From Panacibacter microcysteis (GTDB lineage: Bacteria > Bacteroidota > Bacteroidia > Chitinophagales > Chitinophagaceae), in contig NZ_JADWYR010000001.1 of NCBI RefSeq assembly GCF_015831355.1, positions 1,984,001-2,048,000 of the forward strand: a stretch of DNA of 64,000 bases. The letters run 5' to 3'. The position numbers and the translations under genes are program-made. Positions 45,848 through 54,405 of the stretch are shown here, one piece after another. Each line of letters starts with the position of its first letter. The first letter of the stretch is position 1. The notes below the pieces were generated by a model, which saw only the letters and a program-made list of their open reading frames with translations, searched no databases and was not told the DNA's origin.

Positions 45848-46499
45848 TGTAAAATATATAACGATTGTCGACGATCATGCCATGTTCCGGAAGGGTTTAA
45901 TGATGCTCATCAATATTTTCCCCAACTATAAAGTATTGTTCGATGCGGCTAATGGTAAAGATCTCATAAAACAACTCAATCCAAGGCACCTGCCAGATAT
46001 TGTGTTGCTCGATATAACCATGCCCGAAATGGATGGCTATGCAACCGCAGAATGGCTGCGCATCAATTACCCTGAAATAAAAGTTTTAGCACTAAGTACG
46101 ATGGATGCTGATACCGCCATCATCAAAATGATACGTCACGGTGCAAAAGGATATGTCTTGAAAGATGCAGATCCGGCAGAACTTAAACTTGCCTTTGATG
46201 AAGTATTGAGCCGAGGTTATTTTTACAACGATCTTGTTACAAGAAAGGTCATGCAAAGCATTAATCATCTTGTAGACGAAAAAAATCCTTTGCCCACTTT
46301 TGCAAAATTGAGCGAAAGGGAATTACAGTTTCTTAAATTAGCCTGTAGTGAAAAAACATACCAGGAGATAGCCAAAGAAATGTTTGTGAGTGAAAGGACC
46401 GTTGATGGTTACCGGGACGCATTGTTCAAAAAATTAAATCTTAATACAAGAGTCGGTCTTGTCATGTTTGCATTAAAAAACCGGATCGTCGAATTGTAA
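45840..46499 (+). CDS. NarL/LuxR-family response regulator
   Basis: A 219-residue regulator: receiver domain with DDH (11-13), phospho-acceptor Asp58 in IVLLDITMPEMDG and LKDAD around 115, then a LuxR-type helix-turn-helix (about 153-210) with LSERELQFLKLACSEKTYQEIAKEMFVSERTVDGYRDALFKKL. It overlaps the kinase gene by 8 nt, so the two are a pair. It probably controls this operon or genes elsewhere. Confidence 0.95.
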   Translation: MPDVKYITIVDDHAMFRKGLMMLINIFPNYKVLFDAANGKDLIKQLNPRHLPDIVLLDITMPEMDGYATAEWLRINYPEIKVLALSTMDADTAIIKMIRHGAKGYVLKDADPAELKLAFDEVLSRGYFYNDLVTRKVMQSINHLVDEKNPLPTFAKLSERELQFLKLACSEKTYQEIAKEMFVSERTVDGYRDALFKKLNLNTRVGLVMFALKNRIVEL

Positions 46500-46530
46500 A
46501 GGTATCTCACATAATCACCACCCATAATTA

Positions 46531-46561
46531 CAAAAGCCCCATCCCAAAAGAGACGGGGCTG
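46531..46561. terminator. bidirectional hairpin between the response regulator and exbD
   Basis: AAAGCCCC at 46531 pairs with GGGGCT at 46556 around an A-rich loop. It lies between convergent genes. No strong T run follows on either strand. Confidence 0.5.
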
Positions 46562-46720
46562 TAATATGTACCCCCAAAAGTAATTATGTAAAGTAAGTTG
46601 TCTGTAACTTAAAAAGCAATCATAATGCCAACAATGCGTATAACGTTATAATATTGCTTTTTTATTACCGGTTTATGACTAAATTATGATGCCTGCGTTT
46701 AATGAAAGGGCAGCTTTTTT

Positions 46721-47233
46721 TCAATGTTTAAACAATAATGATTTTTCTGTTTCGTCAACATCCATCAGTACGTATCGCGTAATGCTATTAATGGTTAGTT
46801 CGTCAAATGCATCAACAATATTATTGTAAGAGGCGTCATCTGTTGGCTTGAGTAAAATCACAGTTTCGTTGCCGTCTCCAAATTTGAATGCTACCTGTTC
46901 TTTTTTGCTTCTTATTATAGCACGTAAGCCATCCGGTGAATAGTTCGTTGCATGCATGTTATTCAAATCATCGCCGTTGTAATAGTACACTTCATTATCA
47001 CCCGCAAGAATAATGTTTAACGTTTTACTGCTGCCTGTAGTCATTGAATCTCCTTCATCAGGAATATAAATGCCCATTGCTGTTGGTTTTGCAACAACAG
47101 ATGTAAAGATGAAAAAGGTAATGAGTAAAAAGCCCAGGTCAACCATCGGTGTAAGGTCTACTTTGGTAGAAAGTTTTTTACTGCGGCGCACACCAGTATG
47201 TTTTGTGCTGTTGTTGGTTTGTATTTCAGCCAT
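46721..47233 (-). CDS. exbD: ExbD/TolR-family biopolymer transport protein
   Basis: A 170-residue protein with one N-terminal transmembrane helix (about 31-52) that contains the key Asp in KVDLTPMVDLGFLLITFF, the proton-path residue of ExbD/TolR. The rest is a periplasmic domain. The start is set at 47233 (MAEIQTNN) by comparison with the family; ATGs at 47278 and 47305 are in frame. No exbB or tonB is adjacent, which is unusual because these proteins work with ExbB and TonB. Confidence 0.9.
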   Translation of the reverse strand: MAEIQTNNSTKHTGVRRSKKLSTKVDLTPMVDLGFLLITFFIFTSVVAKPTAMGIYIPDEGDSMTTGSSKTLNIILAGDNEVYYYNGDDLNNMHATNYSPDGLRAIIRSKKEQVAFKFGDGNETVILLKPTDDASYNNIVDAFDELTINSITRYVLMDVDETEKSLLFKH

Positions 47234-47374
47234 CTTTTTTGGTTTTACACTAAGATGCAACGCAGCAGTTTTCTCCATACAATAATGTTTGTTACCTTTT
47301 ATCAAAATTGTATAGCCGTACTCTTAAAATTCTGTATTTATTTGTAGCACATTTAAACAATAAAAAGGATAAAC

Positions 47375-48172
47375 ATGATACGTAATCACGAGATCGATTA
47401 CCGCATTTTCGGCGAAGAAATGCAGTATGTTGAAATAGAACTCGACCCCGGTGAAACTGCTGTTGCAGAGCCCGGTGCATTTATGATGATGGATGACAAC
47501 ATACAGATGGAAACCATTTTTGGCGATGGCAGCCAGCAGCAGACCGGCGGTTTATTGGGCAAACTTTTTAGCGCAGGTAAAAGATTGCTTGTTGGTGAAA
47601 ATTTGTTCATGACGGCATTCACCAACGTCGGTCATGGAAAAAAACATGTAAGCTTTGCATCCCCATATCCCGGCAAGATCGTTGCCCTAGATCTTATACG
47701 CCTTGGCAACAGGATCATTTGCCAGAAAGACGCTTTTTTGTGCGCGGCAAAAGGCGTTTCCATCGGTATAGAATTTCAGCGTAAACTGGGCACGGGCCTT
47801 TTCGGTGGCGAAGGTTTTATTATGGAAAAACTTGAAGGAGATGGCATGGCCTTTATGCACGCCGGCGGGCATGTGTTCGAGAAAGAGTTACAGCCCGGCG
47901 AATTGTTACGTATTGATACCGGTTGCATCGTTGCATTTACAGGCAGTATAAATTACGATATACAATTTGTGGGCGGTATCAAAAACACGTTGTTTGGCGG
48001 CGAGGGTCTTTTCTTTGCTACGCTGCAAGGCCCCGGCCGGGTTTGGATTCAATCTTTACCCATCAGCCGCCTTGCTGCACGCATACTTGCTTACGGCACT
48101 TACCAGCGCAAAGAAGAAGGCAGCATCCTCGGTGGCCTGGGTAACCTGCTCGATGGTGATGGCTACAGGTAG
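47375..48172 (+). CDS. AIM24/TIGR00266-family protein
   Basis: A 265-residue protein of the AIM24 family, a triple-repeat beta-rich fold. Visible landmarks are VEIELDPGETAVAEPGAFM, NVGHGKKHVSFASPYPGKIVALDL, MAFMHAGGHVFEKELQPGELLRIDTGCIVAF and GLFFATLQGPGRVWIQSLP. Glycine-rich inserts (GGLLGKLFSAGKRLL) fit the bacterial forms. The role is unknown; members are proposed to act at membranes. It has no signal peptide. It is divergent from exbD and has its own terminator. Confidence 0.88.
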   Translation: MIRNHEIDYRIFGEEMQYVEIELDPGETAVAEPGAFMMMDDNIQMETIFGDGSQQQTGGLLGKLFSAGKRLLVGENLFMTAFTNVGHGKKHVSFASPYPGKIVALDLIRLGNRIICQKDAFLCAAKGVSIGIEFQRKLGTGLFGGEGFIMEKLEGDGMAFMHAGGHVFEKELQPGELLRIDTGCIVAFTGSINYDIQFVGGIKNTLFGGEGLFFATLQGPGRVWIQSLPISRLAARILAYGTYQRKEEGSILGGLGNLLDGDGYR

Positions 48173-48192
48173 CAGCTTCATCGAATATTACA

Positions 48193-48224
48193 ATAGCCTT
48201 CGTTTTAAGCGAAGGCTTTTTTAT
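48193..48224 (+). terminator. intrinsic terminator after the AIM24 gene
   Basis: AGCCTTCG, loop TTTTAA, GCGAAGGCTTTTTT: an 8-bp stem with a T run. A dispersed repeat begins at the T run. Confidence 0.9.
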
Positions 48225-48303
48225 GTACTATACTGTATTGCTACTATTAAGCTTTGGTTGTGTCACTCACTTGTGCGTTCTGTTCGTTACTCAGCAAGCG
48301 CCA
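48221..48303 (+). repeat. dispersed intergenic repeat, copy 14 (T/A core)
   Basis: The core TTGTGTCACTCACTTGTGC is at 48258-48276, preceded by TATTGCTACTATTAAGCTTTGG. It lies between codirectional genes, directly after a terminator. The apparent long ORF of the esterase begins inside it. Confidence 0.85.
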
Positions 48304-48400
48304 CCACCCCGTGTTTTTTAAACCTTGCTGCCCGGCACAGTTGTGTGTAAACAATTATTACCTTTCGGTTATTCATTTACTATTTAATTCAAATGCCGGT

Positions 48401-49294
48401 ATGAAATATTGTAGCACCAGAACTTGTTTGTTTATTGTATGCCTGCTTGTAAGCGCAGCCGCTTACACTCAGCCAGCAGGCAAAGTAATAGAGCAACGCA
48501 TAGTTAAAAGCGCGTTGATGAATAAAGACGTTAAATACACCGTTTACCTTCCTGCAGATTACGAAACATCTGAAAGAAGTTATCCTGTAGTTTACTTATT
48601 GCATGGTTATACAGATGACAATACAGGCTGGCTGCAGTTTGGCGAAGTAAACCGCTATGCAGATAAAGCTATTGCAGAAGGCACTATTCCGCCAATGATC
48701 ATTGTAATGCCAAACGGAGATTCAAGCTGGTACATCAATTCCTTTGATGGTAAAGAAAACTATGAAGATTTCTTTATCAAAGAATTTATGCCCGCCATTG
48801 AAAAGACCTACCGCATAAAAGCACAAAAAACCTACCGGGGTATTGCTGGCTTAAGTATGGGCGGTTATGGTACGCTTATTTATGCGCTTAAATATCCTGA
48901 TCTTTTTGCTGCCGCCGCACCACTAAGCGCAGGTGTATTTACAGATGATGAAATGGTGGCCATGGATGATGATAACTGGAAGAATGTATTCGGGCAATTG
49001 TATGGCCACAACCTGAAAGGCAAAAGCAGGCTCAGCAAAGCTTGGTTTGATAACTCCATATTAAAAATTGTAGAGACAAAACCTGCTGATGATTTAAAGA
49101 AGGTTCGTTTGTATATTGATTGCGGCGATGATGATTTTCTTATCAAAGGTAACTGTATGTTGCACCTGGCATTGAAAGACAAAAATGTGCCACACGAGTT
49201 TCGTGTGAGAGATGGTGTACACAACTGGCCCTACTGGCGTACCGGCATTACTGATGCACTGGCTTTTATAGGCGACAGCTTTCATCAATACTGA
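48401..49294 (+). CDS. secreted esterase, EstA/FrmB-like alpha/beta hydrolase
   Basis: A 297-residue exported hydrolase: signal peptide MKYCSTRTCLFIVCLLVSAAAYTQ, then an esterase-D/feruloyl-esterase-like fold. The nucleophile lies in GIAGLSMGGYG (Ser about 154), the acid is in YIDCGDDDFL, and the base is the His of GVHNWPYW. The block YPVVYLLHGYTDDNTGW carries the oxyanion hole. The substrate may be a carbohydrate ester. The start at 48401 follows the signal peptide; codons upstream come from the repeat. Confidence 0.88.
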   Translation: MKYCSTRTCLFIVCLLVSAAAYTQPAGKVIEQRIVKSALMNKDVKYTVYLPADYETSERSYPVVYLLHGYTDDNTGWLQFGEVNRYADKAIAEGTIPPMIIVMPNGDSSWYINSFDGKENYEDFFIKEFMPAIEKTYRIKAQKTYRGIAGLSMGGYGTLIYALKYPDLFAAAAPLSAGVFTDDEMVAMDDDNWKNVFGQLYGHNLKGKSRLSKAWFDNSILKIVETKPADDLKKVRLYIDCGDDDFLIKGNCMLHLALKDKNVPHEFRVRDGVHNWPYWRTGITDALAFIGDSFHQY

Positions 49295-49313
49295 TCTTTG
49301 AGCACCTCATATA

Positions 49314-49342
49314 GCAAAAGCCACGCATTGCGTGGCTTTTGC
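49314..49342. terminator. bidirectional terminator between the esterase and the molybdopterin subunit gene
   Basis: GCAAAAGCCACGC, loop ATT, GCGTGGCTTTTGC: a 13-bp perfect stem flanked by A and T runs, lying between convergent genes. Confidence 0.85.
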
Positions 49343-49389
49343 CTTTATACATCAGAAAAGCTTATAGTTGATTTTTGTTGTTCAACCCC

Positions 49390-49466
49390 GGAACGCTGCA
49401 GCCGCCATAACAACCGAACGTACAAGTGAGTGACACAACAGGTGATGCCATAATAACTACAGCTCG
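49390..49466 (-). repeat. dispersed intergenic repeat, copy 15 (T/A core)
   Basis: On the minus strand the core reads TTGTGTCACTCACTTGTAC (49420-49438), preceded by ATGGCATCACCTG and followed by GTTATGGCGGCTGCAGCG. It lies between convergent genes. Confidence 0.86.
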
Positions 49467-49470
49467 CCCA

Positions 49471-51612
49471 CTAACTTTTAAAAAGATCATCATCTATAAA
49501 AGGTTGTTTTCTTAAACGTTTGCCGGTGGCTTTAAAAATTGCGTTGGCAACAGCGCCGCCGGTAGGTGGCAGTGCAGGCTCGCCAAGACCTGTAGGGTCC
49601 ATGCCGTTGTCAACAAAATGTGTTTCAATTTCAGGAACTTCTTTGATGCGTATAAGCCTGTAATTGTGGTAATTTTTTTGCTCCGTTGCACCGTCTTTAA
49701 ACGTTAGTTTGGCATACATGGCATGGCCAAATCCATCTACAATACCACCCATAACCTGGTGCTCTGCACCAATGGAATTGATCACCTGACCGCAATCTGA
49801 AACAGCATAAATTTTTTGTACTGCGGGTTTGCCGTTTTTCATAACCACTTCACAAACCTGCGCTACGTACGAGGCATGTGAAAAATACACGCTGAAGCCC
49901 TGTGCAACATTTTTCTTTTTGCCCCAGCCAGATTTTTCTGCTGCCATTTTTATTACTTCTTCCATGCGGCTGATGTTGTACTTAATAGCACCAACGGGTT
50001 GCTGCTTTGCTTTTGCCAGCAGCTCCAGCCGGAACTGCACCACATCTTTGCCGGCAGCCATGGCCACTTCATCTATAAAGGACTGCTCTGCAAAAGCGAG
50101 AAAATTTGTGATAGGCGCACGCCATGCACCGGTGGTAATGGGCGACTGATGTTCTACAGATTCTATGAGCAGGTTATCAACTGCGCCGGAAGGAAAATTG
50201 TCTTCTCTTGTTGTGTTGCCGGCATTAATGCCTGCGCCCCTTAATTTATAGCCTGTAAGGTTGCCGGCACTATCCAGTGCTGCTTCAAAACGGTAACGAA
50301 CAGCGGGCCTGTAGCTACCGCCCTGCATGTCATCTTCTTTGCTCCAGATCACTTTTACAGGCGCTTTAATAAGGGCAGACAATTCTGCCGCTTCTGTTAC
50401 ATAATCGAACTTAAGCCTGCGGCCAAAACCGCCGCCAAGCCTTGTAAGCTCCAGTGTTATTTTTTCTTCGGGAATATTGAGCAGTTTGGAAACCGCTTCC
50501 CTGGCGCGTTGGGGTGTCTGGCTTGGTCCTGCAAGCTCTACAGTGCCGTCATTTTTAACATGCGCAAAAAAGTTCATCGGTTCCATTGGGCTGTGCGCAA
50601 TAAAAGGGCATTCATATTCTGCCTTTACCACTTTGGCAGCATTTTTAAAAGCTGCATCAACGTCACCGTCTTTACGTTTTACTTCTGCTTTGCCATTATC
50701 AAGCAGGTCTGTAAAAATTCTGTCGTGGTCAGCAGAGCTTTCAATATTGCCGTCTTTTTCGTATTCTATCTTTAGCAACTTACGCGCTTTAATGATGTGC
50801 CATGTAGATTTCCCCACCACGGCAATATTGTTTTTAAAAGTAACAACAGCTGTTATGCCGGGCATTGCCTTTGCTGCGGCCGTATCTGCAGATTTTATTT
50901 TAGTGCCAAACGCAGGCGGCCTTTGCAGCATGGCGTATAACATGCCTTCGCGGTAAAAGTCCATACCAAACATGGGCTTGCCGGTAAGTATATTCTTGTT
51001 CTCAACGTTCTTTACTGCCGTACCAATGATTTTAAAATCTTTCCTGTCTTTGAGTGTTACGTTCGTTGGTACAGGAATATTTGCGGCGTCCAAGGCCAGC
51101 TCTCCATAACCGGCTTTTTTATTTCCGGCCTTGTGCAAAACGAATCCATTCTCTGCGGTACATTCTGTTGCGGGCACGCTCCATTTTGCGGCAGCCGCCG
51201 CAATAAGCATTGCCCTTGCAGTTGCACCTGCATTGCGCAGGCGCATCCATGAATGTGGTACAGCACCACTGCCACCCGTAAGCTGGCGGTCAAATTTTTT
51301 GGTATCCAGAGCAGCCTGCTCCACTTTTACTTTGGTCCAGTCTGCATCAAGCTCTTCCGCCACAATCATGGGGAAAGATGTTTTGATATTCTGCCCAAGC
51401 TCGGGGTTGGGAGAATAGATGGTAACTGTTCCGTCTGTAGCAATGGCAAGATAGCTGTTGAAGCTGGCCATTTCGCCAGACGATGGATCACCAATAATTG
51501 CAGGATTTTTTTTCGGTGCGCCAAAGGCATTGAAGCCTAGTATAAAACCGCCCGTTGTAAAAGTGGATAGCTTTAGAAAATTTCTTCTGCTGTTGTTATG
51601 TCTGGCTGTCAT
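49471..51612 (-). CDS. Tat-exported aldehyde/isoquinoline oxidoreductase, molybdopterin-binding subunit (IorB-like)
   Basis: A 713-residue large subunit of the xanthine-oxidase superfamily. The N-terminus is a Tat signal with RRNFLKLS (residues 9-16). Molybdopterin-binding segments include GGFGRRLKFDYVTEAAEL, GAWRAPITNFLAFAEQSFIDEVA and the C-terminal GLGEPALPPTGGAVANAI with the catalytic-type Glu. IorB-like proteins normally pair with a small [2Fe-2S] subunit encoded next to them; neither flank has one. The substrate is unknown. The 324-base gap upstream should carry its promoter. Confidence 0.88.
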   Translation of the reverse strand: MTARHNNSRRNFLKLSTFTTGGFILGFNAFGAPKKNPAIIGDPSSGEMASFNSYLAIATDGTVTIYSPNPELGQNIKTSFPMIVAEELDADWTKVKVEQAALDTKKFDRQLTGGSGAVPHSWMRLRNAGATARAMLIAAAAAKWSVPATECTAENGFVLHKAGNKKAGYGELALDAANIPVPTNVTLKDRKDFKIIGTAVKNVENKNILTGKPMFGMDFYREGMLYAMLQRPPAFGTKIKSADTAAAKAMPGITAVVTFKNNIAVVGKSTWHIIKARKLLKIEYEKDGNIESSADHDRIFTDLLDNGKAEVKRKDGDVDAAFKNAAKVVKAEYECPFIAHSPMEPMNFFAHVKNDGTVELAGPSQTPQRAREAVSKLLNIPEEKITLELTRLGGGFGRRLKFDYVTEAAELSALIKAPVKVIWSKEDDMQGGSYRPAVRYRFEAALDSAGNLTGYKLRGAGINAGNTTREDNFPSGAVDNLLIESVEHQSPITTGAWRAPITNFLAFAEQSFIDEVAMAAGKDVVQFRLELLAKAKQQPVGAIKYNISRMEEVIKMAAEKSGWGKKKNVAQGFSVYFSHASYVAQVCEVVMKNGKPAVQKIYAVSDCGQVINSIGAEHQVMGGIVDGFGHAMYAKLTFKDGATEQKNYHNYRLIRIKEVPEIETHFVDNGMDPTGLGEPALPPTGGAVANAIFKATGKRLRKQPFIDDDLFKS

Positions 51613-51936
51613 ATGTTAAAATTTTAGCCGGGTGTTTTTATTTTTTGATGTGTAAGGTATAAGCGATTCTGTAAACAGTTGTTGTCATCCAAAATAAAAC
51701 CGGTTCATAAAACTAAATTTTACAACGTATATGAAGGGATAACTGGAAAATCTACAGATGTTTAAAGTTACTTCAAATTGTTATTGAATCGCCGAAGGTT
51801 TTCATAAAGAAAATAATCGGTGCCTGCCGCTGCAAAAACCGTTGTTTCCTGTGGCGTGCCCATGCAAAGCTTACTGGCAGGGTAATTGTCATTCACATAA
51901 CAGCTAACTATTCTTTCATAAAAAAATTATAGCAGT
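51613..51936. other. divergent intergenic region, no gene recognised
   Basis: This 324-base gap lies between the molybdopterin subunit gene (minus) and the PfpI gene (plus). It is AT-rich near both ends. I see no ORF with a good start, no repeat copy and no exact TAnnTTTG. Confidence 0.45.
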
Positions 51937-52491
51937 ATGAAAAATTTATCAGGTAAGAAAGTTGCTATTCTTACAGAAAATGGATTTGAAGAAGTGGAAC
52001 TAACCAGCCCAAAACGTGCGCTGGAAGAGGCTGGCGCAACAGTACACATAGTATCTCCGCAGGATAAAAAGGTAAAAGGCTGGGATCATGACCACTGGTC
52101 ACTCGAATTACCGGTGGATGTGGTATTGCACAATGCAAAACCGGAAGATTACGACGCGTTGTTGATACCGGGTGGTGTGATAAATCCCGACCTGATGCGT
52201 GTAAACAAAGAATGTGTAAGTTTTGCCGCACAATTTATTGAAGAGGGCAAGCCTGTAGGTGCAATTTGTCACGGGCCGCAATTGCTGATTGAGACTGGTC
52301 TTGTAAAAGGAAAAAACATGACTTCTTACCCTTCTGTTAAAACCGATCTTGAAAATGCAGGTGCACTTTGGGAAGACAAGGAGGTTATCGTAGATAATGG
52401 ACTGGTTACAAGCCGGAGCCCCAAAGACCTCGAAGCTTTTAACAAAAAGCTGATAGAAGAAATATATGAAGGCGCACACCAGCCTGCCTGA
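51937..52491 (+). CDS. PfpI/DJ-1-family protein (type 1 glutamine amidotransferase-like)
   Basis: A 184-residue DJ-1/PfpI-superfamily protein. The nucleophile Cys111 sits in GAICHGPQLL, with the supporting Glu in TENGFEEVEL (about residue 18). YDALLIPGG is the conserved strand before it. Family members act as chaperones, glyoxalase III-like enzymes or peptidases; the sequence cannot separate these roles. It is cytoplasmic. It is followed by a small lipoprotein gene 78 nt away. Confidence 0.92.
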   Translation: MKNLSGKKVAILTENGFEEVELTSPKRALEEAGATVHIVSPQDKKVKGWDHDHWSLELPVDVVLHNAKPEDYDALLIPGGVINPDLMRVNKECVSFAAQFIEEGKPVGAICHGPQLLIETGLVKGKNMTSYPSVKTDLENAGALWEDKEVIVDNGLVTSRSPKDLEAFNKKLIEEIYEGAHQPA

Positions 52492-52569
52492 TTATTTAAC
52501 AATATTGTTTGTAAAAACCGGCACGTGGCAGGGTAATTGCAAAATACACACGAATTAAAAGATATAACC

Positions 52570-52761
52570 ATGAAAAAGATCATTTCAACATTACTTGTTG
52601 CCAGCGCAATAGTTGGTTTTACAGCATGTGGCGAGCCTAAACCGGCAACAGATTCAAGTCCTGAAGGTACTAGTATGGATAGCAGTAGCACTACTACTCC
52701 TATGCAGGGTGATACTACCAGTACACCTATGCAACCTCAGACTGACACAACACAAAATTAA
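52570..52761 (+). CDS. small Ser/Thr-rich lipoprotein
   Basis: A 63-residue lipoprotein: MKKIISTLLVASAIVGFTACG with the lipobox Cys at residue 20. It is followed by a low-complexity Ser/Thr/Pro/Gln tail (DSSPEGTSMDSSSTTTPMQ and so on). It has no folded domain. Such short lipoproteins occur in large numbers in Bacteroidota with unknown role. The start at 52570 is the Met of the signal peptide; the ORF extends upstream to 52537 but without a signal-like sequence. Confidence 0.72.
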   Translation: MKKIISTLLVASAIVGFTACGEPKPATDSSPEGTSMDSSSTTTPMQGDTTSTPMQPQTDTTQN

Positions 52762-52811
52762 TTGGTGTAATATATTATAACACGAATTATCTCTTTGGTT
52801 TGATAGAGGGT

Positions 52812-52842
52812 TAAGCCACTGCCAACAGCAGTGGCTTTTTAT
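52812..52842 (+). terminator. intrinsic terminator after the small lipoprotein gene
   Basis: AAGCCACTG, loop CCAACA, CAGTGGCTTTTT: a 9-bp stem with a T run. Confidence 0.88.
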
Positions 52843-53003
52843 ATGTCGGGCATCAATCTTCAAACTTTTACACTAACGGTTCATTCCCTTTTTTATACAC
52901 TTCGTAACGTGATTTGTGTGCCCTGTCTCAATGTACTTTTCACACAGGTTTTTTGGTTGCAATTTTACATCATCAAAATGATTAACACTTAAAACGCACA
53001 ACC

Positions 53004-53201
53004 ATGGAACATCAGAAAAGAAGAAGGATGCAGCACAAAGTGGAACTATCTACGCTGTTAAAGCTGGTTGTTGCATCCTCAAAAGAAAAAGTAGCCAACA
53101 ATGTAACAACAGAGAATGTGTGCAGGCAGCTTGCACAGGAAGCACTCGATGCCATTCAGCGCAACGACCTGTCATTAAACGCATACAAACTATCAGCTTA
53201 G
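53004..53201 (+). CDS. small hypothetical protein
   Basis: A 65-residue protein, rich in basic residues at the start (MEHQKRRRMQHK) and largely helical after that. It has no signal peptide, membrane helix or known motif. The ATG is preceded by an AT-rich region, and a terminator follows the stop. Codon use resembles that of its neighbours, which supports a real gene, but I do not recognise a family. Confidence 0.5.
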   Translation: MEHQKRRRMQHKVELSTLLKLVVASSKEKVANNVTTENVCRQLAQEALDAIQRNDLSLNAYKLSA

Positions 53202-53270
53202 TACACTGGTAGCATATAAGAGCTTACAGGACAGAAAAACCTTTCTTGCAAACACCGTTGCTAACTTATC

Positions 53271-53300
53271 ACCCGCTAACCATGCGGGTTTTTCTTTTTA
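53271..53300 (+). terminator. intrinsic terminator after the 65-residue gene
   Basis: ACCCGC, loop TAACCAT, GCGGGTTTTTCTTTTT: a 6-bp stem with a long T tract, about 70 nt after the stop. Confidence 0.75.
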
Positions 53301-53362
53301 TGAACCCGGCAGCAGTATGGCTATTCATCATCGTTGCGTCGCACACTTGTACAGCAAAACTT
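53298..53362 (+). repeat. dispersed intergenic repeat, copy 16 (C/G core, CAC variant)
   Basis: The core TTGCGTCGCACACTTGTAC is at 53334-53352, preceded by TATGAACCCGGCAGCAGTATG. It begins at the T tract of a terminator, between codirectional genes. Confidence 0.83.
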
Positions 53363-53466
53363 TATGCAACATTTCCGGGTGCAACAGCGCACACAGGGCA
53401 ACAGCTACCTGTAACCAAAAGCGGCCATACAATACAAATAACAGGTATACTGGTTATCTTGCAACA

Positions 53467-53697
53467 ATGGAAAATGCAGACGGGCTAAACCCGGAACTCT
53501 TAGTACAACTTGTGCAAATGAAAATGCCCTTTGGTAAGTATAAAGATGTTGTGCTGTGCGATCTGCCGGCAGCATACCTGGAATGGTTTCAGCGAAAGGG
53601 TTTTCCAAAAGGTAAATTGGGCTTACTGTTGCAAACAATGTACGAGATAAGGCTCAATGGCCTCGAGCATTTACTCGGGCCGTTGAAGAAAAGATAG
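53467..53697 (+). CDS. DUF3820-family protein
   Basis: A 76-residue protein matching the DUF3820 pattern: MKMPFGKYKDVVLCDLPAAYLEWFQRKGFPKGKLGLLLQTMYEI. The family has been linked to quorum-sensing-controlled virulence in one context, but its function is unknown here. The start at 53467 is the first Met near the conserved part; longer readings pass through the dispersed repeat and are unlikely. It is convergent with the DUF2721 gene, with 3 nt between the stops. Confidence 0.83.
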   Translation: MENADGLNPELLVQLVQMKMPFGKYKDVVLCDLPAAYLEWFQRKGFPKGKLGLLLQTMYEIRLNGLEHLLGPLKKR

Positions 53698-53700
53698 AAA

Positions 53701-54144
53701 TTATTCCCGGTCCAGTTTTTTCCTGATGTATTCCACAATGGTCGGGTCTTCCAGGCCTTCCATATCGCTTAGTGCAAGCTCCAGTGCTTTATTGCTTTTC
53801 CATATTTCCCACAATGAAATGATTAATGATGTGGCAAAAGAAACCAGTGCCAGCGCAAACGTTATGTTTGCTGCAAGCGTATTGCCGGTATGAATAAGGT
53901 ACATACACACAATGCACAGCAAAAAACTTAGTACACCAAATGCCTGCATGTTTTTAATAAGCCTGAGGCGAAAACGCAGGTTTTTAATCTGCCCGTGAAT
54001 GACTGTATTTTGCTGCTCGCTTTTGTATTTATCATGCAGGTTACGCACAAGACTTGCCAATGCCAGGAAGCGGTTGGTATACGCCAGCATAATCAAACTG
54101 ATGGCAGGAAAAAGCAGGGCTGGTGTATTAATTGTTATATCCAT
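53701..54144 (-). CDS. DUF2721-family membrane protein
   Basis: A 147-residue membrane protein with three hydrophobic segments (about 8-28, 70-90, 95-115) and a basic loop between the first two. The layout FPAISLIMLAYTNRFLALASLVRNLH with a long middle loop fits DUF2721. The function is unknown. It should be in the inner membrane. Confidence 0.8.
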   Translation of the reverse strand: MDITINTPALLFPAISLIMLAYTNRFLALASLVRNLHDKYKSEQQNTVIHGQIKNLRFRLRLIKNMQAFGVLSFLLCIVCMYLIHTGNTLAANITFALALVSFATSLIISLWEIWKSNKALELALSDMEGLEDPTIVEYIRKKLDRE

Positions 54145-54405
54145 AAAATGACTGTTACTAATACTGCAATATAATTACCATTAAAAATAAAAGCCATGAT
54201 TTCATCCGCTTACATGCCATAAATAACCATTGGTGTTTTCTGCATATGCATGCATGTAATGCATGGTTACTTTTACATTGTTTCCAACCGGTGTAATTAC
54301 AGCACCACTTAACCACAGTTTTTACATAACCAGGCGGCATAACCTGCCACAAGGTTGTTTGCTAACACTATTCACTTATTATAATCATTTTAAACAAGCA
54401 CAAAC

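Noticed and set aside
48254-48400. Longer start for the secreted esterase
   Set aside because: It starts inside a repeat copy and puts 49 residues before a perfect signal peptide.
53246-53488. ORF overlapping the terminator and repeat before the DUF3820 gene
   Set aside because: It runs through a terminator and repeat copy 16 and shows no protein-like features.
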